A stretch of DNA of 64,000 nucleotides, taken from Russula earlei. Taxonomy: Eukaryota > Basidiomycota > Agaricomycetes > Russulales > Russulaceae. The notes under the pieces were generated by a model. That model made no database searches. It had not been told where the DNA came from and was given only the letters and a program-made list of their open reading frames with translations. Positions 11,006 to 23,134 of this stretch are shown here, in pieces (position 1 is the first letter of the stretch; every line of letters begins with the position of its first letter). A program made the translations under genes and the position numbers. Where the stretch lies: assembly GCA_025769875.1 (NCBI GenBank), contig JAGFNK010000178.1, forward strand, positions 31,303 to 95,302, read 5' to 3'.

Positions 11006-14000
11006 AATGTTGGAGGACACATTGATCACGAAGAGAAACAGATAATGTAGCCATGTTGAGATGAATAATTTCTTCTCGAAGTACGGGAGACACCCAACGA
11101 TGGCTTCACAACAAGAAGTTGAGATTATGCGGCACCGTGACGTGTGCGAGGTTTCAAAAGCATGGAAACCGCGTTCCCTGAAGCCCGCATTCGCATATCC
11201 AACTTCTCCATGGTTCAATTCATTCAGCCCCTACACCATCTCTGTTCTCTCTTGTAGCATGATCTGAAGGCGTGAATGTGCAACCCCGATACTCGCAAGG
11301 ACTCATTACAGCTGGCTGTCACCAGCTAGGTGTACGCGACTTGCTCCAAAAAAAAAGCGTGTTCGGCATGCACGGTGTGTGGGCAGCGGCGGCTTGCCTT
11401 CTGTGAGAGCCACAAGGCTCACCTGGAACTCATGCAAGTGAGGGAGGTATCTGCAGGATACCCTTACTCCCCCGCGTTCTCCTTCTGTTCCGTTTGGACA
11501 TTTCCCGGGGATAAGGTGTCTTCAAGGCGAGCAAATAAAGGGCCGGCTCGGCATGCTGGAGAGCCCGAAGATGCGTACCTCTTGAACACGTCCGACAGAG
11601 CGGATGTGTGAGCTGTTCGGGAGGCGTGATCTGTAACGAACAAACGTGAAATTGACGTACAGGGGTCAAGGGATTCGAGAACAGAAGAAACCCTCTTGCA
11701 TCTTTGCACGTCGAACTCGATCAACGACGTCAAAGGTGCTTTGGTCGAGTGATTGCTTGGCACTGCTGGTCGCATGGACCACTTCTTCCCCACAGACGGA
11801 CCGTGGACGTTTTCGCGTGTGGACCATATGATGTAGCCCAGAAGCTGGACGGTATCATATATAGAGAGAAAAGCCCGGGCCCTTTCGCGCCTGGGCGTCC
11901 CCTCAACCTCTGCCACACGACCTAGGCCCTCGACGACTTTTATCGATATTCCGTTATCATTCATGGCGACAGGTCAGGAGATGAAGATGACCCCTCAGAG
12001 ATTAGGACCATGCCACGAGTGTCCATCACATGTCGGAGCACAGATAGATGATCCGGATCGTCACGTCCCATCAGTCTTCCGAAATCGTAGGGGGTACGGT
12101 TTGGTGGACGTCCGGTTTCTGCCTCTGTCGCAGCGCGAGCGCCTCTGGAGAACTCAGCAAGCTCACCCTCTTCTTTGACAGAAAACTTCAGAACGGCTTC
12201 GAAAAAAAAACTGACTTTGGCCCAGGGATATTACCGAGAGTCCCATCTGCTCGCAATTGTTCCCTAATTCCGCCGACCCAGGCTAGAGGGCTTCTAGAAG
12301 AAACAAGACCAAGCATCAAGCACGAGGCCGAGGAGACGTAGGATGTGAGCCCTTCGGTTGCGTATCGTGATGTCCTTCCATGCTTCCGAGGACGGCAGAC
12401 TTCTTCCAAAGGTACGCAACGAGGACGTTCTTCCGATGACGTCTTGAAAATTTAAAAAAAAATGGGGATGATGTCGTAGAAATAGAACAAGTTCAATTTT
12501 CTTTATCTTTGTCTTATCAACACAATTCCTTTGATTCGGATAGCGTCGATAACGTCACGCCCCCACATGCGAGCCGGTTATCGAAGCTGGCTGGTTTGGC
12601 GTGTTCGAGACGTGTCAAGGCGCAAGATTGGTTGGAAAGTGGTGATGTCCCCCGTTTCTCTAATAGATTCTGACTAGTCGGCATGCCAGAAAACTTTTTT
12701 TTTCTCGGTAGAGGCAGGAAGCCTGTGCACGAGGAGGCGAGTTATCTAGCGTGGTCGTCTTCGACATATTCGAAGCGGTAGGTGTTACGGTGAGTGGGAG
12801 ACACTGGGAGCAACACGAGTCGGTACGTAACGTGCAAATGTACGTTGACCTCAGAACTGCTGGGGATTCGGCGATGGAAAATCCTTTGTTCTCTGGGGAG
12901 AACCAACCTGGAACAGATCAGAACCACCCCGAGGCAGGTCAGGAATCAATCGCCATGATCCCATGGTTACTGGGAACGGTGAATAGTTACCAATGAAATT
13001 GAGACAAGCAAGGAGATGACATCTATGGACACGAGTACTTCGTGTACAAGTTCTACTCGTTCGGTGGTTAGCGAGAACCGAATCTTTCCCGAGACCCCCG
13101 GGCTTGCTATGAGATGGGCAGAGTGCAAAGATGCAGCGCCGAGCGAGAAACACCGTTATTGACAGAATGGCGTCAAGTGAGCGGGCGGGGGCGGTTGGCA
13201 GGCGGCCCGGCCACGCATTTACGGGCGTGGCTTCTTTAGACCCAGGTTGGAGTTGTAGCCAGCGAAATGTATATATTTCGCTTTATAAATTTCTCCGTCC
13301 CTCAGTCTTCTACAATAAGGCTGAGGTTGGCCACCACACTCATCCCTTTTTTAAAGATCTTGGCTTGGCGTCTTGATTGACCAGCGAACACGGGTCTCTT
13401 TTTGAAATTTCTCCAAGGGCATCCAGTCGGCGGTCTGCTATCGTTCAATTTCCAAACGCGCCATGTAAAGTTGTCCTTGGAATCTTGGCGGCGGAAGAGC
13501 ATGCTGCCTACTGCTGGACTATAAGACCGCGCTTGTTGGGTCGGCCTTGCTCTTTTTCTTTCGTGGGCGGAGCTACTTGACTAGTGGTATGCGTCTATTC
13601 CGCGTTCTTCCTCCTCTCGCCCTGCTCCCAAAAGCTTGCGCACCTTCGCTCGATTGGCGTGAGCGAGCCCCACATTGCCTTGACGTGCGTACCCTCCTTG
13701 ACACGTGCGCGAGCCTCGACGTCGAGCTCGTTGTGCCCAACAGGATAACGGACTGCCGTTGGAATGGTTGGTAGGCCTACTCCATTTCAAAGGTCGTGCG
13801 GCGCATTCCTGTTCGGCTTCTGTCCGTGAGCCATTCCTACCTTCTTTGTGACCGACGTGGTCGTAAACTTGGCAATCACGATGCCGGACAACAAGTAACT
13901 TTGACGACGTTGGTGTGTTGGCCATTCGAGTATGTCCAGCGCATGCCTCGTCGGAAAATTGGGAGGCCATTATAATGTCATTATAACGGCATTATAATGG

Positions 14001-15970
14001 CCTCCCAATTCTCTGACACTGACTATCTCTCAGATCACCCAGGGTGCCTCCCAGTCAAATCGTTAATACCCCGACCACAGCATCCCCACTAGGGAGACCC
14101 GTGCGATTTTAGGTGCACTGACAGTTTCTTGCTTCATACCTTCGGAAACCCCACGACGCGAGAATGCAAGCCTCCTTCGACCATTTGCAACGTCGCCCGT
14201 GTGTCTTCCCAGCCGCGCTGAAAGAAAACAGTAGGAAATGGCAGTGGCTCTTGCATACAGTTGCGGCGACGTCTCCGGCTGCGGTCGGCATTGCATGGGA
14301 ATGTTTCAACACCGCGCCATCTCGCATGTTGAGAGTGCCTGGGCGTTTGCCTGCGCGCCTTTCATGATCGTTCAAAACTGACAGGTGTTTGTTCCTCGTC
14401 CACGACAAAGTCGGCAAAGACTGCGGATCGCTCCCCGGTGTTGCCAACGTCGCGTGTCTGGCCGGCAGCTGCATTGTCTGCCGCTATCTCAGCGGATATC
14501 TTCTCGCCCCCGATGGCGCCGCACCAGCTGCATCTGCTAGCACCGGAAAGTTTCAGAGTCTGACATACTTGGCACGGAGGGCCACATACGGGAGAGTACT
14601 GTCTACCAGCTCAAACACGTCTTACCATGGAGGAACTGAGCGCTGTGATCGCTGTCCTCTACTGGCGGCAGTATCCGAAACCAGCTCTAATGACGAACAT
14701 ACTGTACGGTTACATACCTTCCCAACGAACTTCGGGCTCATATAAACGCTCATCTTTGGACTTACGGACGTCTTCCAATTTTTCTTTTTTCTTTTGTATT
14801 TGATTTATGTCACCTTCGACCCGTTGTTTTAGAAAGGTATAATTGACAGGACGTTCCCATGGTTGTGCATCGTGTGGCGGATTCATGCCGTAATGATATC
14901 TATCTCAGTCTCAGCGGTGATGCAGACTCGGAGCGTCGCATATCGGCCCCGGAATGAACTGCATCACGGTATTGCTGTTATTCTCACCTCTTGGTGGTTT
15001 TCCAGAAGTGACCTAGTGACCACCCATAATGCAAACTCGACGCTCGCCCTGCGCTAGCACAGTAGTAGCACTCCAAGTTACGTACCAACCACATCATCCA
15101 CGAAGTTGCGAACCACGCGTTGCAAGGCGCGCCCACCACTTAGCCGAACGCTTTGTCCCTGATACGGCCGCCGGAACGCCCATCTTTTTTTTTTTTCTTC
15201 CAGTATTTCCCCGGCATCAGGAGCGGAGACTGCGGAGTAGTGGAGTCAATTCGGAGTTTACGAACTTGGCAACTTAGCTCATCTCATCGTGCGTGACTAT
15301 TAGATAGCATGACGATCTTTTCCCCATGAAAGTATGCTCGATTCCTAAACGCTGTTCAGTACCACCGAATTATCTTCTCTCCGGAAGGTGACCTGTCAGA
15401 TCGATGGTCTTTGTATGGGAGGATGCCAGTGATGATCCATATTTTGGTGGCGCTTATTCACTTCAACGGAGTTCGAAATACTATTCAATTATCTGCCACG
15501 TTTATCTCCTAAAGTTCATATCACGGGGAGCTCCCAAAAAGGGGGTCATGAATCCCCCCGAAAACCTCTCTTTTTTTTTAAGCTGGGAAATGACTTGCAG
15601 TGGATACACACGGGTTCATTTCCAGCATCATAAAGTTGTGTTCTTTTCCTGTGAATTTTTATAATGTGAAAGAGAAGGGACGAAGGCAGGAATAAGCTTA
15701 TTTCAAATATTTGTCTTATCTACGCTTATCGTCATTGTAACCCGATTTGGCTAATTTCGGGTTACTCAGCGGCACAACTCGGGCGACGCTAACTACCTCT
15801 TCGAGCATGACAATCCTTTCAAGTTGGTACAGTCGACGACGTACACCTTCGGAGGGAACTGTGGAAAGTGGCGCGTGGGTTCGGAAGGTCAGGAGGGAGT
15901 TTGACCTCTAACAAGGCGAAGATCAGATGGACATCCCATGTGCCGATGAATTTTACTTGGTACCGGTTAT
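11006..15970. other. Five kilobases without a recognisable gene
   Basis: Frames such as 11464-11964 (minus, starting MNDNGISIKVVEGLGRVAEV) and 13581-13970 (minus) are long enough to notice but match no family I know. The first contains a TATATATGA that looks more like a promoter than coding sequence. The GC content resembles neighbouring genes, so decayed genes or non-coding transcripts are possible. The only clear structure is the 21-bp hairpin at 13957-14010. Confidence 0.4.
13957..14010. repeat. Perfect 21-bp inverted repeat with 12-nt loop
   Basis: The left arm (13957-13977) is AATTGGGAGGCCATTATAAT plus G. The right arm (13990-14010) is its exact reverse complement. The loop is TCATTATAACGG. 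No gene is attached to it. It may be a tiny foldback element or MITE remnant. Confidence 0.85.
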
Positions 15971-16038
15971 GACGCCCATCATATAAAAGCTGACTGTATC
16001 CAGGCAACTCAACACACCAACGAGACCTTGGCCCCATC
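15971..16038 (+). promoter_or_regulatory. TATA box of the PL14 gene
   Basis: CATATAAAAGCTG lies near 15980, about 58 bp upstream of the start codon at 16039. The spacing suits a fungal core promoter with a short leader. Confidence 0.55.
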
Positions 16039-17392
16039 ATGGTCGCCCGACTTTCTTTCTTTGTGTCTGTCCTCTTGGCACTGCGGGCATATTCCTCACC
16101 CTCTTCTCCCGCGGCGGCTCTCGCGTCGCAGTGTTCACTCTCTTTCAGTACCACACTCCCTTTCCCTCCAGCGGCCGTTGCCAATGCTGGAACACAATCC
16201 TTTATAAAATCACACTGGTCTCTCCTAAACGGCGGTTTCGAAGCTGGTGCTGCGAACCTCGCTTTCGTCAGTGATCCTTTCCCAAATGCCCCCGCACCCG
16301 GCTGCGCGCCCGGGTCCGGTCCCGTGCTAGAGGTACAGTACAACGCCGGCAGCTATGACCTTAACACCAACGGTGGCGCGCAATTCTACTCCTTGTGGAA
16401 CACGGGCAAAGGCGCAGTCCAGACCATGATGGTCTCTTACGAGGTTGCGTTCGAGAATGGGTTCGACTGGGTCAAGGGCGGGAAGCTGCCTGGCTTGCGA
16501 GGCGGGCCGGACCTGAAAGGCTGCTCAGGTGGCAGACAATCAAACGGGACAAACTGCTTCAGCTCGCGCCTCATGTGGAGGACGAGCGGCGCCGGGGAGG
16601 GTGAGTCGTTTTTCTTGCTGGTCAATGTCGTGGTCCTCACGCAGCCGTGTGCAAAGTGTATGACTATGTTCCACGGACTGGCAACAACCTCTGCAGCTCC
16701 GCCGACGTATTGTGCAACGAGCAATATGGTACCAGCTTGAACCGAGGGTCTTTTCACTTCTCCCCCGGGCAGTATGGATCTATTTCTTTTCTTAATCCTG
16801 TGGCTGCTGTTGACGCACGGTCGAAGGTGGCACAGCGTCATCATGATGGTCAAGTTGAATAGTCTACCCAACGTCGCCGATGGAGAGGTGGCACTCTAGT
16901 AAGCGCTCCTTCTCTTGCAGCTTCCCAGCTCGTCTCAATGCTCGCGCGATGCCTTCCATCAGTTTCGATAATACTTTGGTTATATCGCGCAAAGATATTC
17001 AATACCGTAGCGGCAGTATGATCACAGTTGGCGGCCTATATTTCTCGTAAGTCCCTCTCCGAACGAGATGGGTTTGAGTGTTGATCCGTATGCTTGCAGC
17101 ACGTTCTATGGCGGTATGTGCACATAGCGCACCTGAGAAAAAGTGCTCACCGTTCTTCCTTGCAGGCTCTGACGCAACCTGGGCAACGACAAGTCTCACC
17201 CATTCATATTTCCGCAATTTCGAATTATTTGCGGATTCCTCGTCCTCGCCCTCGCAACCGCCCCCGCCTTCGCCCCCTTCCTCGCCCTCGTCCTCGCCCT
17301 CATCCCCGTCCTCGCCCTCGTCCTCGCCCTCGTCCTCGCCTTCGAGATCCAAACATCGTCATCACAAATCAAAAACGCACAAGGGTGCATGA
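16039..17392 (+). CDS. Secreted polysaccharide lyase family 14 protein
   Basis: The predicted role is beta-elimination of uronic-acid polymers (glucuronan or alginate type) outside the cell. It starts with a signal peptide (MVARLSFFVSVLLALRAYSS). The PL14 core includes NAGSYDLNTNGGAQFYS, MMVSYEVAFENGFDWVKGGK, LPGLRGGPDLKGCSGG and FSSRLMWR. Introns at about 16601-16644, 16772-16826 and 16899-16961 join the next blocks: VCKVYDYVPRTGNNLCSS, GTSLNRGSFHFSPGQ, WHSVIMMVKLNSLPNVADGE and YFDNTLVISRKDIQYRSG. Two more small introns lead to GGLYFS, TFYGG and WATTSLTHSYFRNFELF. The catalytic domain ends there. A low-complexity Ser/Pro tail and a basic end (RSKHRHHKSKTHKGA) follow. The exon joins restore the family pattern, so the gene looks intact. 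Confidence 0.85.
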
Positions 17393-18218
17393 AACGCAGG
17401 CCTATGTAACTGCATGTTGTGCATCGTACCTTCTTACCTTTCTTGGGGCAGGCCCAAGCTCAGCCGTTCTTTCTTTCTCGGTCGTTCTTTCGGCCAATGA
17501 TATCTTTTTATCTCTGGAGTTTCTCGGCTCACTGTATACCTTGATATTTATGTCCCTTCCAGCATGTCTTTGAGAGATATCTAGATAGTCCCTTGATGGG
17601 TTATCATGACCGCTAACGGCATGAAAAACAGTATATTTTGTTAAAACACCTTGACTGCCAACCGCATTTTGCTCACCGTCGGAAAGTCCTGGGGACTATC
17701 CAACCCTTTTAGGCATCCCACAGTGGGGCATGACAGAAGTGGCAAAAGAGCGTGATCGGGCCATTAGTTGAAGAAAATCTCTCGATAGGCGGAGAGGAGA
17801 GATGGAGCACGGAGAATCAGTGGAGTTGCCCGGACATACATTATCATGTGCCGAGATTGAAAGAAAGTGCATCTTGATTTTGATTGCACCTAGCAGCCTA
17901 GCACACACACAAGAAAATATATAAAACTGTTAAGAACACAATTGCAAAACCACAGCATCTGAGCAACCAAGGAACTACATCCAACACCATGTCTGAGTAG
18001 TGTCAATTCAGTGATGGGTCTCAGTCAGCATGGAAGGGGGTTCAAAAGAAACTATCACCCATCAGCCAGGACTTCCTTGCGGCATCTTTCTAATCGACCT
18101 GTGGTTGTGGTTGCGGTCGAGTCGGCTCGGACGCAAGGCAGGCTTTGTCATCGTCCTCCCTTCGAGGCGAGCATTATTTGAATTAGAAACCCGTCGAGCG
18201 ACCGACGAGTCTTCATCC
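17393..18218. other. Intergenic, no gene seen
   Basis: The 3' flank of PL14 and the leader of the next gene. A TATA-like AATATATAAAACTG lies near 17915. A frame-consistent upstream extension from 18030 exists, but its sequence is not typical of the rest of the next protein. Confidence 0.4.
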
Positions 18219-20409
18219 ATGTCAGACGTTTCCTCCTCCACCCCTTCCCTAACTCCCCAATCGACGGGAACCCAGGACTCTTCTCCCCGTGCACATATAA
18301 AGAAAGCCCGCCCTCAAGCCTCGTTTTATCCAAATGTCAATGCCGCAAATAAGGAGCAGAAGCCATTCAGCCGAAGCGCGGCGAAGCGAGAAAGCGTCAT
18401 GGCCTTAGGCAGCATAGAGCATCTTCAGCATTACTTTACCAAGACGGGGCTTATCGCGAAGAAGGAGTACGTCGACCAGTTCTTATCGCGCACAGCTTCC
18501 ACCTTAAGTGAAATGCAGGTCCAAAGCCCAGAGGAAGGGCCTTGTCCCCGCAATCGGATCCCTCAACACGCACGCCAAAGGAACCCCCTCTTTAAGCAGC
18601 CTTCCAGAACTCGAGCTACCCCCTTCACCCACTCTACCCCCCCAACCGGTATCCACATTCACACCCTACGTGAAAACCTTCGAAGTTGATCCGGAGAACC
18701 TGCGGCCTGGCGTCACTCACGATCTGTCCGTCGTCGAGGACGTTTGGAGGTTTAACGCAAACGATAGCGTGCGAGCGCCGGACCCAAGCCTACTCAGTGC
18801 TCACGCGCCCCCGACGAGTGGCGCCCTTGGTGGTGGCGGCGGTGGCTTCGACGTGCTGCGTGCGCTCAAGGTGACGACGCACGCGATCCGCTCCGTCCGT
18901 AACTACTTGCTCTCCCTCCCCGACGAGCACGGCGTTAGCAGGTCACGGCCCCGGCAGAGCTTCCGCCCCGCGTCGCTCTCCACGAGCGAGCCGCAAAAAC
19001 GGCGCGTCTCCACGGGCTCGGGACGCAACGACCCGGTCGCAAGGATTCGCAGCGCGGCGCTGGACGTGCTCACCGTGCTGCGCGAGCTCGAGGAGAGCGC
19101 GCGGGTCCCCCTGTCGGACGACGCGTACGACGCGGGGAGCGATCGTAGCGCGCAGTCTGGCGTCGCGTCGCCCGCCGAGCTGTCGGATGCGCCGAACGAC
19201 GTGTCGTTCTCCGTTTCGGTCATGCGGGTGGGCGGGTGGCGCGAGTCGATCCTAGTCTGGGACGAGGAAGAGGACGATTTCAACGTGGACGAAGAGAGCG
19301 AACGCGTGCCGCGCGAGCGGTGGGACGAAAGGCTTGTGCTCGGTAGTGGGTGGCTCTACAAGCAGGATATCAAGGTCGAGGAACTGGAGAAGCAGCAGGA
19401 CGCTGTAGCGCACTACCTCGACACCGTTGACGAAGTGTTGTTCGGCGGGCGCAAGCGCGGTGTCAGGGGATGGGCGTCCGAGCAGGAGGGGCGAGGGAAG
19501 GGCCGGCGGACGAGTGGCCCATTGCCTGATCCCAACTCCACCGCGTCTACCACAGACGCAGTCGTGAGCGGCGGCTCCTCTCGGCATGTGGCATCCGTGG
19601 ATGTGCTAGACGTCATGCAGGATCTCGCTCTCACGGAGGAGGAGCCAGAGACCCTCCAGACCCTTGCGGAGGAAGAGGTCGATGGCGACTTGCACGATGA
19701 CGATGCATCCAGTGTGGACGACAACGCTCTCCCACGGTGGGCGCAGCGCAGCGCATTCCCCGAGGGTGAGCTCGAGCGCACGCATGCGCTGCTCATCGCG
19801 CTGCTTCCTGCATTTCTCCTGCAGCATCTGCCGACCTCGCCAGATCGGGCGAAAATACTGAATGCTTTGTCTTCCGGTCAACTCCTCTGCATCGCATACA
19901 ACTTCGGTGTGCGACAGTCCAGAAAGCCTTGGGGATACATCAATGATGACTCGATCCACGATATCGTTGCGCTCGAAGACGCGCTCTCGGTGTCTGGGGC
20001 TGATGGGTCACAAACGGAGACAGGCCGCAAGGGTTGGACGTTCAGGCGCACGGACAACCTTCGCTTATGGGGCGCGTAAGTCCGCCCGTTCTAACCCTCT
20101 ACTTTTACCATGTGTTACCTGTGCTCACAAAAATGTCGTCTACGCAGCGCTCTGAGGCTGCGCTATATGCTGCCCATTGTCTCCCCTGCCACGCCAGATG
20201 TGCCGACAACGTTGAGAGCAGACCAAATGGGCGCTGAACCCGCGCCGGCATCTCGGTCGGCTGCGACTCCCAAGACCTCGGATGCACCGTTCTTTTTTGA
20301 TGCGCGCGTCGTCGCACGTCGAGGTGATGGTTGGGAAGACATGCTTGAGCGCACCCTCCTACGCTGGACATCGGCGGTAGTCGAGGAGCGTCGGAATCAT
20401 TCTGGTTGA
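18219..20409 (+). CDS. Large acidic protein, possible calponin-homology-like C-terminus
   Basis: I chose the start MSDVSSSTPSLTPQSTGTQD at 18219. A 52-nt intron at about 18467-18518 joins TGLIAKKE to SKAQRKGLVPAIGSLN, and a second near 20075-20150 joins LRLWGA to ALRLRYMLPIVSP. The protein is about 680 aa. The N-terminal half is Ser/Pro-rich and probably disordered. The middle has conserved-looking blocks (YVKTFEVDPENLRPG, LRALKVTTHAIRSVRNYLL, VRIGGW-like VMRVGGWRESILVWDEEED). The C-terminal third (LLIALLPAFLLQHLP, NALSSGQLLCIAYNFGVRQS, KPWGYIND) resembles the helical pattern of a CH domain, but that is inference. No signal peptide or membrane segment is seen. The protein is unrecognised, and the codon use is strongly GC-rich. 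Confidence 0.7.
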
Positions 20410-20829
20410 TCGAACTGACTTTTTTTTTTTCTTATTCTCTCATCTCTCTCCCTGCCTTCCCCCTCCCTCTCTGTGTGGCTTGTTAAATAGCCGAAGGATA
20501 CCCTGCTCTACCAACACCTCATTGTCCCGCCACTCGTTTCGTTTGACCGGATTGATGCGTCGATATATTATGCGTAATGTTTCTCCTCTTTATCACTGTT
20601 ATTATCCGTGTCCCTGGGTTACCGCCGAAGTCAATGTTGATACCTTATCAAACACAATACAGACTCGCTCTCCTCTAGTAAATATCATTGCCTGCAATCC
20701 AATATCTGATGTGACGAGATTCTGAGTTGAGCTGAGGCGGAGAGACCGGCCTGATAATCAAACGATTGATGTGATCTCGCTCGCTCAGGCTCAGAGGAAC
20801 ACACGACTCATCGCAAACCAAAGCTGCGC
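20410..20829. other. Intergenic, no gene seen
   Basis: A T-rich run at 20421-20432 and pyrimidine tracts are typical of a 3' flank followed by the promoter of the next gene. Confidence 0.4.
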
Positions 20830-21348
20830 ATGCAGCGGTTTCTCTCTGCGGCTACCGTCACTTCCGTCGGGCTCACATGCAAAGCATACCTCAACTGCGG
20901 TCTCTGTTCCATCTCAGTCCGTGGCCTCCCTCATCTCCTGGATGCGCTGAACAGCCCGGAGAGACAGAGTGGACAGGGCATCGTCACGGGTGAGGCCACC
21001 TTTTCTCCCCTCCTCGCCTATCGTGCTGAGTGTCCTCCTTCCCATTTCCAACAATCGCACGCATTTGGGTCGCACAAAAAGTCTCTAATCACCTCTCGAC
21101 GTGCGCCATTTTTTTTCCCGCTTTCTCTCCCACCTGCAAGGCATACTGCCAAAACGGCTCCCCATCATCCTAACGAAGAAAAAGGATAAACGCTCAACGA
21201 ACGCACGTCTGTGCACGTCCCTCTTTCCAGTCTCGACGACCCGCTCGTCTGGGGCGCCCTCCCGGCGCGGACGTACTTGCGCCCTCACACGACGCGCTGG
21301 ACGCTCGGCGCATCGGACATCATATTCACGAATCCGTACGGACCCGCC

Positions 21349-21389
<41 letters not shown>

Positions 21390-22324
21390 CCCTCCCCACG
21401 CATCTGATCCGACGACGCCGCGCGGCTCGTGCCGCCCATGCAGAGTATTTTCGGCCTTCTTTCGGAAGGGTCAGGTCGTCGAGACGTTTCGCGGCGCGGG
21501 CGTATACCAACCCGCCGTCGACGCCGCGATAGAGAAGCTGCGTTCCGGCGCGTGGGTGCGTCCGTCTCTTCCGTTGTGTTTGATTGTGCTCCTGATCTAC
21601 GCCGCGCTGGCACCGCCGCGCTTCGCCGCGTGCCCACGACCGAACATCTACAGCTCCACCTCTTTGCGGAGGGTAAGGTCTGTCAATCCCACACGTACAG
21701 GGCGGATCCACGGACGGGTGTCACGCGATTACAGCGCTTCAAGTGGGGAATGTAAGTACATCCATCGATTTCTCTCCTACCACGGGTCCCTCGCCCATCG
21801 TTCCCACCAACTACAATGCATCTTTTTTGACATTTTCCATCACCGCTTACTTCACCCATTCTCGATTCACGCTGCCCTCTGGGCCATGTCATTCAGCGGC
21901 CGTATCCTCATGGAGACGCCCCGGCCTCCCACGATCATCCCCATGTGGCTCACTGGTAGGCTCATTTCCGTGACCGTGATTCCACATTCGAACAACGAAT
22001 AGCTGACCACTCCGATCCCCCACCCGGCCTCATGCTTTGATCCGCCCACCATTCGTCGTCTGAACCCCGACAGGGTTCGATGACCTCATGCCAGAAGGCC
22101 GACGCTCGCCGTGGAAGTACCTGCCTCACCCAGGCGTCCGCCTGAGCGTGACGTTCGGCGCGCCAATACCGCCCGCGGCCGTGCATGCCACGCTTGGAGA
22201 GCAGGAGAAGAAGCGGGTCGATGTGGAGACGCGCATGGCGCTGACGGATCTGGTGCAGCGTGCGGTGGAGGACCTCGGTCGAAAGGTGTCGGGAGACCTG
22301 CTCATTGGGCCGCCACGGGAATAG
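20830..22324 (+). CDS. TAZ1: Tafazzin, mitochondrial cardiolipin transacylase
   Basis: Tafazzin remodels the acyl chains of cardiolipin on mitochondrial membranes. Exon 1 (20830-20989) ends ERQSGQGIVT. Exon 2 is only 19 nt (21082-21100) and exon 3 starts at 21231; joined they read VSNHLSTLDDPLVWG, which restores the acyltransferase HX4D motif (His and Asp of HLSTLD). Later exons give FSAFFRKGQVVETFRGAGVY, then HLFAEGKVCQ (the second acyltransferase block, usually FPEGK), RLQRFKWG, GRILMETPRPPTIIPMWLTG and the C-terminal LSVTFGAPIPPAAVH. It ends GDLLIGPPRE at 22324. The intron after exon 3 holds a long CT run. If the microexon were missed, the gene would seem to lack its catalytic His. Confidence 0.87.
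21352..21387. repeat. CT dinucleotide run in a tafazzin intron
   Basis: About 17 uninterrupted CT units lie between the donor GTACGG and the acceptor CATGCAG. They may serve as an extended pyrimidine tract. They are likely to vary in length between strains. Confidence 0.9.
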
Positions 22325-23134
22325 CAGGAGGAGAGCGGACATGGATCGGATATTTGAGATAGAAACGGTATGGACATAATAATACTCCCCCTCTTTTTTT
22401 TTTTCCGGCCCTTCTTTTTTTAAGAAAGCTCTGTTTCTGTCCCGCTGATGCACCCCTCACGGGCACCCTTGGCTCCACTCACAATCCTCGATCCGTCCGC
22501 TTCGTGGAGGCGCTTGAAGTTGAACGCGTCCGCGTCACGAGGACTCGAGCCCGTCCATGCCGACTTTTCTGCTCGCCACGGCGGCAGGTTCGGGAATCCG
22601 CATCCCAAACCGAGCGAGCGAGAGACAGAAAGCTAGCCACGCAGTGCCCGCATAATTTCGCAACTTTGTGTCCCGCCCCTGGGGCGATCATGACTACCCG
22701 TGGGGCCCGTCGAGAGGGGCCTGTCCATTGCCGGCCTCGGGCTTCTTCAGGTTCCTGGTGCAAATTTTACGTGAGCCAGCCTCCTTTTGACGGAAACGCA
22801 GATCGTGGGCCCTTTGTGTGGTCGCGGTCGTCGCTTGACGTACGCACCCTTGTCGACCGTGGGCACGTCCGAGGTATCTCCCCCACGCGCTTGTGCGGTG
22901 TCACCGCCAGCGTACCAACTCGAGGGGTAAGGATTCGTGATCATTGTGGGTATAAATACGCGAATGCTACAAAGCAGATGAACAGAAGGTCCGTGGCGTT
23001 ATGAGTGGAACGGTCTAGGGACGTGATCATGAACGACAAATGTTCGAGTTTATGTGGCTAACGCGGCACCGGGAAAGAGGTCCACACGACACGGCTGCAG
23101 CTCGTCCGCGCGAGGGTGCAAAGAAAAGCTGAAA
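22325..23134. other. Intergenic, no gene seen
   Basis: Convergent 3' flanks of tafazzin (plus) and the CAX antiporter (minus). The frames here, for example 22504-23004, have no recognisable content. Confidence 0.4.

Noticed and set aside
11464..11964. Minus-strand 166-residue frame
   Set aside because: It contains a TATATATGA promoter-like sequence in its supposed coding part and has no recognisable domain, so it was not called as a gene.
17094..17573. Frame of Arg/Pro repeats opposite the PL14 tail
   Set aside because: It is the shifted reading of the TCGCCC-like repeat that encodes the Ser/Pro tail of the PL14 protein.
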